Shown here piece by piece: positions 34,085 to 43,960 of a stretch of DNA of 51,551 nt (within the stretch, counting starts at the first letter, position 1; each line of letters begins with the position of its first letter). This DNA is from Rhodospirillales bacterium (GTDB taxonomy: Bacteria; Pseudomonadota; Alphaproteobacteria; Rhodospirillales; JAPHRK01). The notes under the pieces were generated by a model, which was given only the letters and a program-made list of their open reading frames with translations, searched no databases and was not told where the DNA came from. Location of the stretch: NCBI GenBank assembly GCA_026196105.1, contig JAPHRK010000022.1, positions 1 to 51,551 of the forward strand, given 5' to 3'. A program made the position numbers and the translations under genes.

Positions 34085-35215
34085 CTAAATACGTTGAACT
34101 AAAAGGCTACCAACAGAATAACCCGCTCCAAAGGAACAAATGATCCCTTTATCGCCCTTTTCAATGCCATCACGATGGCGATGGAAGGCGATAATTGAGC
34201 CAGCAGAAGCAGTATTGGCAAATTCATCTAAGATGATTGGAGCTTCTTCATTAGAGGCCTCACGTCCTAAAAGTTTCCGAGTCGCGAAAAGGTTCATGTT
34301 GATATTGGCTTGGTGAAGCCACATACGCTTTAAATCTTCCGCCCCTAACTGATGATCCGCAAGATGTCCTTCGATGTGTTTGCAAACAAGAGGAAGAAGC
34401 TCTTTGAAAACTTTACGCCCATGTTGGACAAACCACATTTGTGGATCGTCGATTAATTCTTCATGCATCCGGGTTAAGAAACCAAAATTGGTGCGAATAT
34501 TATCTGAAAACTGGGTTAGAAACTTCTGTCCTAAGATACGATAAGTCTCATCACCATCACAATCTTCAACTTTCTCTAGAACCGTCGCCGTGCAAACATC
34601 ACCAAAGATAAAATGGCTATCGCGATCTCGAAGATTAAGGTGTGCCGTAGTGATTTCTGGATTAACCAACAAAGCCCTCTTTGCTGTCCCCCCTCGGATC
34701 ATATCGGCGGCTGAGCCAAGAGCAAAGGTAGCCGCAGAACAGGCAACTTGCATATCAAAAGCAAAGCCGCCACAGCCCAGTTCTTTTTGTACTTCAATAG
34801 CAATAGCAGGATATGGCCGCTGCAAAGCAGAAGCCGAACAGATCACTAAATCAATGTCTTTGCCCTCACGCCCAGCCTGTTCTAGTGCTTGTTTAGCAGC
34901 TTCAATAGCCATTTCTGCCATCATAGATGGTTTGTCAGGTGTCCCATTAGAGTCTGCAGGAATACGTGGCCGCATATGAGCTGGATCAAGCATGCCATCT
35001 TTAACCATGGCATAACGGCTCTTAATACCAGAGGCCTTTTCAACGAAGGCAGCTGACGAACCTTCTTTCGCGGTTACAGTCCCCGCAGCAATAGCTTCGG
35101 CATTTTCTGAATTAAACAATTCAACATAGGCGTTAAAACCTTCAACGAGCTCTTCATTGGTAACAGTATGGGGAGGGACCATAAGGCCCGTTCCTGAAAT
35201 CGCAACATCAACCAT
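34085..35215 (-). CDS. Beta-ketoacyl-ACP synthase III family enzyme
   Basis: A 376-residue thiolase-fold enzyme with the KAS III catalytic triad: Cys159 in VACSAATFAL, His301 in LHQANINMN and Asn334 in EFANTASAGS. The protein is longer than housekeeping FabH (about 320 residues) owing to an extended N-terminal region (residues 25-95). This longer group often makes specialised acyl chains or condenses unusual substrates, so I do not call it fabH. It lies 18 bp downstream of a 406-residue gene of unknown function on the same strand, probably co-transcribed. Confidence 0.9.
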   Translation of the reverse strand: MVDVAISGTGLMVPPHTVTNEELVEGFNAYVELFNSENAEAIAAGTVTAKEGSSAAFVEKASGIKSRYAMVKDGMLDPAHMRPRIPADSNGTPDKPSMMAEMAIEAAKQALEQAGREGKDIDLVICSASALQRPYPAIAIEVQKELGCGGFAFDMQVACSAATFALGSAADMIRGGTAKRALLVNPEITTAHLNLRDRDSHFIFGDVCTATVLEKVEDCDGDETYRILGQKFLTQFSDNIRTNFGFLTRMHEELIDDPQMWFVQHGRKVFKELLPLVCKHIEGHLADHQLGAEDLKRMWLHQANINMNLFATRKLLGREASNEEAPIILDEFANTASAGSIIAFHRHRDGIEKGDKGIICSFGAGYSVGSLLVQRI

Positions 35216-35233
35216 CTTAAATATCCTAAACTC

Positions 35234-36454
35234 TTAAATACCGCTCGCCATTTTGTCGGTGAACTCGTTGAAGTAGTCTTGTTTAATCATCTCACGGACA
35301 TCTTTTGGCGCACTATCACGCGCAATCATATCCTCGATTTTACTTACTATACCCTGAACGCCCTTTAAGCCCCGAGGTTTGTTGATAACGCCTTCCATGA
35401 ACTCTCGCCCCAATCGATCCCATAGGCCGTTTAAAATACCAATCTGGTGGTTAAACTCAAGGGGGCGAAGTGCTTCCAAAACAGGGGGTTTGATATAAGC
35501 GAAATAAAACCTCATCTCCTCCACTTCACTATCAGTCCACTCCCCTACTTGAGCCAATAAATCAGGGCTACTACTGAGGATTTTTTCAAAATCATCTTCA
35601 AGAAGCTCTTTGATTTGGGCAATACGTGCTAACCATTTACGACCTTTCTTATTTTGAGCCGGAACTTCTTTTGTTGGCCACTTGCCAAGAGCCTTAATAA
35701 TTTCAGGATCTTCGATAAAAATCAGACTTTTCCCGAGGGCAACAACCTTGGAGCTATGATCCAGTGACTCGGAAACAACTTTGATAAATTCCGGGGTCCA
35801 TTGTAAAATGAGAGGAAATTCATCTGCTAAGCCAACCCGTAAAGCTCGCATAAAATGGACTGGATGACACTCAGCTAGAACAGCGAGATAAGCATCGTCT
35901 TTCTCCATAACCGGTTCGAGTCCCTCACGGAAACCGATACGCATTTCAGCTAAAGCTGCTGGATGGAATTTCGCTAAAGCTTTAAATCGCGGTAGCTGTG
36001 CAAGGTCAGCAACCCCATGACTGGCAATATAGGAAAGAACAGGCTTTGCCCCACGCATTCCTTTAACCATGGATTTTGCAGCAAAAACCAAATAGTGATT
36101 TCGGACTTGGACAATGGTTAAGCCTGTCGCGCCAACCTTAGCCCGAACTCCTTTGCCGCCTTCAAAAACAAGTAAATCTTCAGCTAGGGCTAAATCAAGA
36201 AAATAGAGCAATCCCTGGACAAGGGCGGGATTAGCTTCAATATCAACGATAGTTTTGCCTTTAAAAAAGCTGCTTTTCCGGCCTGGAATCAGAGCTTCTA
36301 AGCGCATTAGCAATGGCAGAATATATTCATCCATCACTTGATGAAGACGTTCACCCTGAGCCCGTTCTTGCCAAAACCCTTCAGGTATATGCCACCATTT
36401 TTTCCCAGCTGATGCCGGAATTTTAACCTTTGCCAGTTTCTTTTTCTTTGCCAT
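35234..36454 (-). CDS. Hypothetical protein (406 aa), operon partner of the KAS III-like gene
   Basis: An unrecognised soluble protein starting MAKKKKLAKVKIPASAGKKWW. Features are a basic N-terminus, a hydrophobic core segment ANPALVQGLLYFLDLALAED (about 75-95), and repeated helical blocks; the C-terminus ends KQDYFNEFTDKMASGI. There are no clear catalytic motifs, signal peptide or membrane helices. It directly precedes the KAS III-like gene with an 18-bp gap, so the two may act in one pathway, perhaps lipid-related (inference only). Confidence 0.8.
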   Translation of the reverse strand: MAKKKKLAKVKIPASAGKKWWHIPEGFWQERAQGERLHQVMDEYILPLLMRLEALIPGRKSSFFKGKTIVDIEANPALVQGLLYFLDLALAEDLLVFEGGKGVRAKVGATGLTIVQVRNHYLVFAAKSMVKGMRGAKPVLSYIASHGVADLAQLPRFKALAKFHPAALAEMRIGFREGLEPVMEKDDAYLAVLAECHPVHFMRALRVGLADEFPLILQWTPEFIKVVSESLDHSSKVVALGKSLIFIEDPEIIKALGKWPTKEVPAQNKKGRKWLARIAQIKELLEDDFEKILSSSPDLLAQVGEWTDSEVEEMRFYFAYIKPPVLEALRPLEFNHQIGILNGLWDRLGREFMEGVINKPRGLKGVQGIVSKIEDMIARDSAPKDVREMIKQDYFNEFTDKMASGI

Positions 36455-36565
36455 ACCTAGTCAGGTTCCCCTGTGGCCTTCCGACCATCCCCTCAATGCT
36501 TGCGCTAGTGTGTATATTAGTGCTTCTATCTTCCAATTTACAAGCGCTTGGTCAACATCCTATTA

Positions 36566-39301
36566 ATGAATACCCTTAAAGAAAACCTCAAATTACCAGA
36601 TGCCCCCGCCTTAATTAGTGGTGTGACGGAAACTATTTGGCTTTCACAAGATGGTGAAGTCGAGCATTTACCTTTTAGAGCGGCTGAGGGAAGGTTGCGC
36701 CAAGGAGCTTTCCCCATGGTATGTCATGCTAGGGCAACTTGGCGAAAGATCGGCAACAACTCGTTTCGGGGTTATGACTTACTTGAGCTTTTCGCCTTTG
36801 TCCGCCCGGCCGTATTTTGCGTTCCTACTCCCTCGGGGTTAGCTGAAAGCCTCAACCTTCCACACCCAATAGGCCCTGAAGAACAGGGGCTTTGTCTTTT
36901 TGACTGTGCGCATGCGCTTTTGACGGAACTCGCTAAAAAAGGGATTAACGAGTCTCATACGCTTCAAACTGCCTGGACCTTAAGTCAGGGGGGGTGGTCT
37001 TGGGGGCCTGCGGTGCTTTCAGCCCTTGGTGCCTCAGGAGACTCACCTCATTCACAGAACGTCATGAATGGGTTTAAACCATGGCTCAGAATGAAAGATT
37101 GGGGAGACTTTGCTCCTGAACCACCAGCAAGTCACGACCCAGTATCACCAGAAGAAGCAATCTCCAGACTTGAAGAACTGCTCGGAGAAAATGCCGAACA
37201 ACGCCCCCAACAAGTAACTTATACCCAAGTGGTCGCTCAAGGGTTTGAGCCCCGTGAAAAAGAAGAAGAGCCTCGTTTGGTCATAGCCGAAGCCGGAACG
37301 GGCGTTGGTAAAACATTAGGTTATATCTCTCCTTCTAGTATCTGGGCTCAAAAAAACAAAGGGGCCGTATGGATCAGTACCTTCACCCGTAACCTTCAGC
37401 GCCAACTCAATGGGGAACTAGACAAGCTCTATCCCAATCGCGGCGAAAAAATGCACAAAGTTGTGGTGCGCAAAGGGCGTGAAAATTATCTTTGCCTGCT
37501 TAATCTTGAAGACGCCGTTAATCAGCTAAGCCCCAGCCAAGGCAACGCTATTGCCCTTGGATTGATGTCACGCTGGGCAGGAGCCACCCGTGACGGAGAT
37601 ATGATTGGCGGGGACTTCCCCGGATGGCTTGCTGATCTGATTGGTCGCACCATGACCATTGAAATGACCGACACCCGTGGTGAATGCATCTTCTCTGCCT
37701 GTAAACACTACAATAAATGTTTTATTGAAAAATCTGTGCGACGGGCAAAGCGAGCTGAAATCGTTGTCGCAAATCACGCACTTGTTCTTATTCAAGCTGC
37801 CATGGGTGATGACGATGAAGCGGCTCTTCCTACAAGGTATGTCTTTGACGAAGGTCATCATCTCTTTGGTGCAGCTGATTCTGCTTTTTCAGCGGACTTA
37901 ACAGGATATGAAACCGCTGATTTACGTCGCTGGCTGCTTGGCCCAGAAGGGAACACGAGATCACGTGCAAGGGGTCTTAGGAAACGCATTGAAGACGTTA
38001 TTCTAAGTGAAGAGGCTACCGATGCATTTGAAGAAGTTCTTCGGGCTGCCAGAGCCCTTCCCGCTCCTGCATGGGGACAACGCTTAGCTGGAGGAGCCCC
38101 TGCAGGAACCGCTGAGAATTTCCTCTCTCTTGTTCGGCAACAAGTTTATGCTCGGGAAAAAGATACACGCTCCCCCTATAGTTTAGAGGCAGAAGTAAAA
38201 CCACCAATTCCAGGTTTGCCAGAAGCTGCGTTTGCACTTGAAAGCGACCTTGCACGACTGACCAAACCTGTGCTTCAACTTATCAAGGCTTTACAGGCTC
38301 AGTTAGATGATGAAGCCGATGAAATGGAAAGCCAATCTCGGCAACGGTTAAATTCTGTCAGCAGTAGTTTAGAGCGCCGGGCCTTAATGCCATTACGAGC
38401 CTGGCAAGCTATGCTGAACTCTCTTAAAGAAGAAACTCCGGAAGAGTTTGTCGATTGGTTAAGTGTCGAGCGCCGTGATGGTCGGGATGTGGATGTTGGT
38501 ATGCATCGCCATTGGATCGACCCAACCATCCCCTTAGCCAAAGAAGTTTTCGCCCGCGCTCATGGTGTCGTTGTCACCTCTGCCACCCTTAAAGATGAAG
38601 AAGATGATAGCGAAGAAGCATGGGGAGTTGCCGCCCGCAGGACTGGCACAACTCACCTACCAAGCCCTTTGATAAAAAGCACGGTGAAGTCTCCTTTTGA
38701 TTATCCAAACTGTACAAAAATTTTCGTTGTTACTGATTTAATGCGAAACAACTTGCAGCAAACGGCAGCAGCCTATCGAGAGCTGTTTGTAGCTTCTGGC
38801 GGAGGGGCTTTGGGCCTCTTCACGGCAATTAATCGTTTGCGAACTGTTTATGATCAAATCGCTCCGCCCCTTGAAGCCGCAGGAATTCCCCTTTTGGCCC
38901 AACATATAGATGCTTTAGATACCGGCACATTGACAGATATTTTCCGCGCTGAAGAGCATGCTTGCTTACTAGGAACCGATGCTGTGCGTGATGGGGTCGA
39001 CGTACCGGGAAACTCATTGCGATTAATGGTCTTTGACCGAGTTCCCTGGCCCCGCCCTACTATCTTGCACAAAGCCCGCAAGCAAGTTAACGGTAAGAGC
39101 AAATACGATGAAATGCTCACCCGCTTAAAACTCAAGCAAGCTTTCGGACGCCTTATTCGCCGCGCTGATGATCGGGCCGTTTTTGTGATGCTTGATAAAG
39201 CCTTGCCAACGAGATTAACCACAGCTTTTCCCGAAGGTGTGGAAGTGCAGCGTTTAGGATTGGCTGAGGTCGTGAAAGCAACAGAAGAGTTCCTTAATTA
39301 G
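36566..39301 (+). CDS. DinG/XPD-type Fe-S superfamily 2 DNA helicase
   Basis: A 911-residue helicase of the DinG/XPD group. Motif I is GTGVGKT near residue 245, motif II is DEGH near 430, and the C-terminal ATPase half has GTDAVRDGVDVPGN and QAFGRLIRRADD. Four iron-sulfur ligands can be placed: one Cys in GRENYLC, then Cys-x4-Cys-x5-Cys in CIFSACKHYNKC, the spacing known from DinG. About 240 residues precede motif I and lack obvious nuclease residues. I chose ATG 36566; a TTG at 36548 is in frame. Its stop overlaps the convergent diguanylate cyclase gene by 8 bp. Confidence 0.9.
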   Translation: MNTLKENLKLPDAPALISGVTETIWLSQDGEVEHLPFRAAEGRLRQGAFPMVCHARATWRKIGNNSFRGYDLLELFAFVRPAVFCVPTPSGLAESLNLPHPIGPEEQGLCLFDCAHALLTELAKKGINESHTLQTAWTLSQGGWSWGPAVLSALGASGDSPHSQNVMNGFKPWLRMKDWGDFAPEPPASHDPVSPEEAISRLEELLGENAEQRPQQVTYTQVVAQGFEPREKEEEPRLVIAEAGTGVGKTLGYISPSSIWAQKNKGAVWISTFTRNLQRQLNGELDKLYPNRGEKMHKVVVRKGRENYLCLLNLEDAVNQLSPSQGNAIALGLMSRWAGATRDGDMIGGDFPGWLADLIGRTMTIEMTDTRGECIFSACKHYNKCFIEKSVRRAKRAEIVVANHALVLIQAAMGDDDEAALPTRYVFDEGHHLFGAADSAFSADLTGYETADLRRWLLGPEGNTRSRARGLRKRIEDVILSEEATDAFEEVLRAARALPAPAWGQRLAGGAPAGTAENFLSLVRQQVYAREKDTRSPYSLEAEVKPPIPGLPEAAFALESDLARLTKPVLQLIKALQAQLDDEADEMESQSRQRLNSVSSSLERRALMPLRAWQAMLNSLKEETPEEFVDWLSVERRDGRDVDVGMHRHWIDPTIPLAKEVFARAHGVVVTSATLKDEEDDSEEAWGVAARRTGTTHLPSPLIKSTVKSPFDYPNCTKIFVVTDLMRNNLQQTAAAYRELFVASGGGALGLFTAINRLRTVYDQIAPPLEAAGIPLLAQHIDALDTGTLTDIFRAEEHACLLGTDAVRDGVDVPGNSLRLMVFDRVPWPRPTILHKARKQVNGKSKYDEMLTRLKLKQAFGRLIRRADDRAVFVMLDKALPTRLTTAFPEGVEVQRLGLAEVVKATEEFLN

Positions 39302-40628
39302 GGTCCCCGGCCATTCCTTCTTCAAAGAAAACATATCGCCCTCTGCCTTGGTCTTTTGCTTGGTAAAGAGCCCGGTCAGCATAGACCATAAGTTCATCTT
39401 CATCATTAGCATGGGTCGGGAAAAAGGCGACACCCACACTTGCTGATCCATTGAATTCATGGCCATCAATTGCGAGCGGTTGAGAGATCGTCTTGACGAT
39501 CGTTTCAGCCACATGAGCCGCTCTCTCAGGAGAGATCAAATTGGTAATGATCACCGCGAATTCATCACCGCCAAGACGCGCAACAGTATCTGTCTCACGA
39601 ACGGCCTGTTTAATTCGGCTTGCCATGGAGACCAGAAACTGATCACCCACATGGTGACCGAAGGTATCATTTACCTGTTTAAAATAGTCCAGATCCATTG
39701 CCATGAGAGAAAACCCGGTTCCAGAACGGCGGGAATTTATCATGGCTTGATTAAGGCGTTCTCTGAACAGAACCCTGTTAGGCAAATCAGTCAGGCTGTC
39801 ATTAAAGGCCATATATTCAATTCGGGCTTCAGCATCTTTACGGTCGGTTATGTCTCGCCCTGTCATAATATAACGGTTATTTCCGTCGACTTGCATTCGG
39901 CAAATGCTAATTTCTAGATGGAAATTTCCTGATAGGGAATGCTTACCGATTGTTTCAAGGTGCAATCCACAATCATTAACCTTATCAATTGAGAATGCTT
40001 CACCATTGACCTTCCATGGCTCTCCCATAAGCACCTCAAGCCCCTTACCAAGCACATCGACAACCTGAAGGGAAAAAATGTCTTCTGCAGCAGGGTTAAG
40101 ACTCTCAATTTTCCCCTGTGAATCTAGAGTAATAATAGCCTCCATCGCGTTATCAATAATCGCGCGGGTATTCATCTCACTGATCAAATAGTTATCAGCT
40201 AATACTTCCAAAGTTGCCGTTTGCTGACGCAGCAACTTATCTTCTTTTGCTTTAACACTACGGTCACGCACTTGAACTAAACAATGGTTTTCACCATCAG
40301 CCGAAAGGTGCCGAATAGTAACCGCTAAAATCATTGGCTCATTATCAGCGGTTTTAAAAGGAAACATACCATCGGTATCAGGGCTCGATAACTTAATTTC
40401 CCCTTTCTCCACCAAAATTTTTGTAATTGACGATAAGAGAGATGATTCTTTTAAACTTGGGAATATTTCATCTAAAGTTTTACCTTTGGCTTCTTCTTGA
40501 GAAATCAAAGATACATACGAGAGCCAGTCATTCCAAAAGACCACATGTGCCTCAGCATCAAGCACAATGGTTCCAGGTTCTCCTGAATTGAGAACAGCAG
40601 CTAACAGGGAAGCATTCGAGTTTTTCAT
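39294..40628 (-). CDS. PAS-GGDEF diguanylate cyclase (with I-site)
   Basis: A 444-residue soluble protein with two PAS-like domains (about 15-130 and 150-270) joined by a short coiled segment, then a GGDEF domain starting at NDSLTDLPNRVLFRERL. The active site is RLGGDEF and the inhibitory RxxD (RETD) lies five residues upstream, so feedback by c-di-GMP is expected. No EAL or HD-GYP domain is present. No transmembrane helix is seen, so the PAS domains sense internal cues. Its 3' end overlaps that of the helicase gene by 8 bp. Confidence 0.94.
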   Translation of the reverse strand: MKNSNASLLAAVLNSGEPGTIVLDAEAHVVFWNDWLSYVSLISQEEAKGKTLDEIFPSLKESSLLSSITKILVEKGEIKLSSPDTDGMFPFKTADNEPMILAVTIRHLSADGENHCLVQVRDRSVKAKEDKLLRQQTATLEVLADNYLISEMNTRAIIDNAMEAIITLDSQGKIESLNPAAEDIFSLQVVDVLGKGLEVLMGEPWKVNGEAFSIDKVNDCGLHLETIGKHSLSGNFHLEISICRMQVDGNNRYIMTGRDITDRKDAEARIEYMAFNDSLTDLPNRVLFRERLNQAMINSRRSGTGFSLMAMDLDYFKQVNDTFGHHVGDQFLVSMASRIKQAVRETDTVARLGGDEFAVIITNLISPERAAHVAETIVKTISQPLAIDGHEFNGSASVGVAFFPTHANDEDELMVYADRALYQAKDQGRGRYVFFEEGMAGDPN

Positions 40629-40713
40629 ATTATTATAGTTACTTTAGAAATATTGGTTGCAGGTTTCATATTAAGCTTTTTAAAAAATTTTACTACTCCC
40701 CAATTTTCACAAG

Positions 40714-41661
40714 TTAGTTAACTAAGGCTGATAAATAAGGGAACAAAACAGATAGTGTGATAACGGAAACAATGGTTGTTACGAGCGTCGCCGATGAGGA
40801 CCGCTGGACATAAACGTCATAGCGTTGCGCCAAAACAAAAACGGTTGCTCCTAATGGCAAAGCCGCCATCAAAAGAGCAACTTCTCCCCATATACCTTTT
40901 ATCTCAAAAACATAAACGATAAGAACCCAGCTGATTAACGGATGAATTAGTAGCTTAACAATCGTTAAAAAGCTGATTTCTCCGATCCCTTCTCGCAGGG
41001 GCTGCCCCGCAAGAAAAACCCCGATGCTAAACAAAGCACAAGGACCAGCCGCCGCCCCAAGAATATCACAAAATGAGGCAATTGAGTTAGGAAGGGACAC
41101 TTCCATTACCGACAGGCTAATGCCAATCACGGGCGAAATTAAAACTGGATTGGTCGCGAGGGATTTAAAAACATCTTTGGCAATCCCCGCCCCACCAGCT
41201 TCAGAGCGCAAATCAACCTCGACAAGAACAATGATTAACCCACCAATAACAGCCGTATTGATGATCGTTGCAATAACAGCTGGGAGAACTGCAGCCTCCC
41301 CCAAGGCTACCATCACTAAGGGAATGCCCATATAGCCTGTATTGCCAAACATACCCGCCATACCTTGGAGGCTTCGTTCTGCAAGTCGCATTTTAGAAAA
41401 AGCAATTTTCCCTATCAGGAAGACAAGGCTAAAGGTGATCAGCATTCCATAGAGGTATGACTGGATGAAGGGCCAATTGAAAATTTCAGATGAATCTACA
41501 CGAGAAAGAGTGACAAGAAACAGAGCTGGCATGGAGAAGTAATAAACAAATCCATTTAAGGCCTCGCTGCTGCCCTCACCTAAGATATTCCGCCGTCGTC
41601 CGATGTAGCCTGCGAATATAATTGCAAAGACTGGCAGGACCACATTAACAATGGCTTCCAT
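40714..41661 (-). CDS. AEC family transporter
   Basis: A 315-residue membrane protein with about 10 hydrophobic segments. The AEC (auxin efflux carrier/malonate-type) pattern is visible as VNVVLPVFAIIFAGYIGRR at the start, GMAGMFGNTGYMGIPLVMVALG in the middle (the conserved NxGxxG-type crossover) and MAALPLGATVFVLAQRYDV near the end. Transported substrates of this family include organic acids; none can be specified here. It lies alone, with no neighbouring enzyme. Confidence 0.93.
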   Translation of the reverse strand: MEAIVNVVLPVFAIIFAGYIGRRRNILGEGSSEALNGFVYYFSMPALFLVTLSRVDSSEIFNWPFIQSYLYGMLITFSLVFLIGKIAFSKMRLAERSLQGMAGMFGNTGYMGIPLVMVALGEAAVLPAVIATIINTAVIGGLIIVLVEVDLRSEAGGAGIAKDVFKSLATNPVLISPVIGISLSVMEVSLPNSIASFCDILGAAAGPCALFSIGVFLAGQPLREGIGEISFLTIVKLLIHPLISWVLIVYVFEIKGIWGEVALLMAALPLGATVFVLAQRYDVYVQRSSSATLVTTIVSVITLSVLFPYLSALVN

Positions 41662-41723
41662 AAAATTCTTTCTAAGTTAAATGCTTCTTTTGAAAACATT
41701 AACTTAGTTAGTTCTCATAAACA

Positions 41724-41752
41724 ACAGGGCCGCCCAATAAGGACAGCCCTGT
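41724..41752 (-). terminator. Possible terminator hairpin after groEL
   Basis: ACAGGGC at 41724-41730 pairs with GCCCTGT at 41746-41752. Read leftward the stem is followed by TGTTTATG, a weak U-tract. A second palindrome, GATCTTTAAAGATC (41759-41772), lies nearer the stop. Confidence 0.5.
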
Positions 41753-41790
41753 GTTCTTGATCTTTAAAGATCGAGTTTTGGAGAATGAGC

Positions 41791-43455
<1,665 letters not shown>

Positions 43456-43507
43456 TTAATAACCTTATATGTCTGTATTGATGTTTGTGGATACGGGTTC
43501 GTCAGCC

Positions 43508-43795
43508 TTAGCCGAGAACGCCCATGATGTCGGACTCTTTCATGATCAGCAGGTCTTCACCATCGATCTTGATTTCCGTACCGGACCATTTACCGAAGAG
43601 AACTTTGTCACCAGCTTTAACGTCAAGAGCAATAAGCTTGCCGTCTTCACCACGTGCGCCTGCACCTACAGAAACAACTTCACCTTCAGAAGGTTTCTCT
43701 TTTGCAGCGTCTGGCAGAATAATGCCACCAGCGGTTTTCTCTTCTTCTTCGATGCGCTTGACGACAACACGGTCGTGGAGCGGTCTGAATGTCAT
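43508..43795 (-). CDS. groS: Co-chaperonin GroES
   Basis: A 95-residue GroES starting [29 protein letters not shown] with the mobile loop [10 protein letters not shown] and end [10 protein letters not shown] use ATG 43795, preceded by GGAGG at 5-nt spacing; an upstream in-frame start lies in the leader and is not supported. It is the first gene of groES-groEL and is preceded by CIRCE. Confidence 0.99.
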   Translation of the reverse strand: MTFRPLHDRVVVKRIEEEEKTAGGIILPDAAKEKPSEGEVVSVGAGARGEDGKLIALDVKAGDKVLFGKWSGTEIKIDGEDLLIMKESDIMGVLG

Positions 43796-43842
43796 ATTGG
43801 CCTCCAAAATTACCTGATGGTCAGGGAATAAATAAAAATCTG

Positions 43843-43869
43843 TTAGCACTCTCAAGGAGTGAGTGCCAA
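43843..43869 (-). promoter_or_regulatory. CIRCE element (HrcA operator) upstream of groES
   Basis: TTAGCACTC at 43843-43851, a 9-bp spacer, and GAGTGCCAA at 43861-43869 match the CIRCE consensus with one mismatch in the right arm (C in place of T). It lies about 50 bp before groES, so HrcA should repress the operon at normal temperature. Confidence 0.95.
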
Positions 43870-43960
43870 CGATCTAAGGTCATGGAACCAACCTGTCAAC
43901 CTTTGGGCCTATTTTTTTTCTAATTTTTAGGACTTACCCCAGAAATACGGCCCTTTTTAT

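Noticed and set aside
43870-43960. GGGCC/GGCCC arms as a terminator for nirI
   Set aside because: The loop would be about 45 nt and the U-tract is not next to the stem; it is not convincing.
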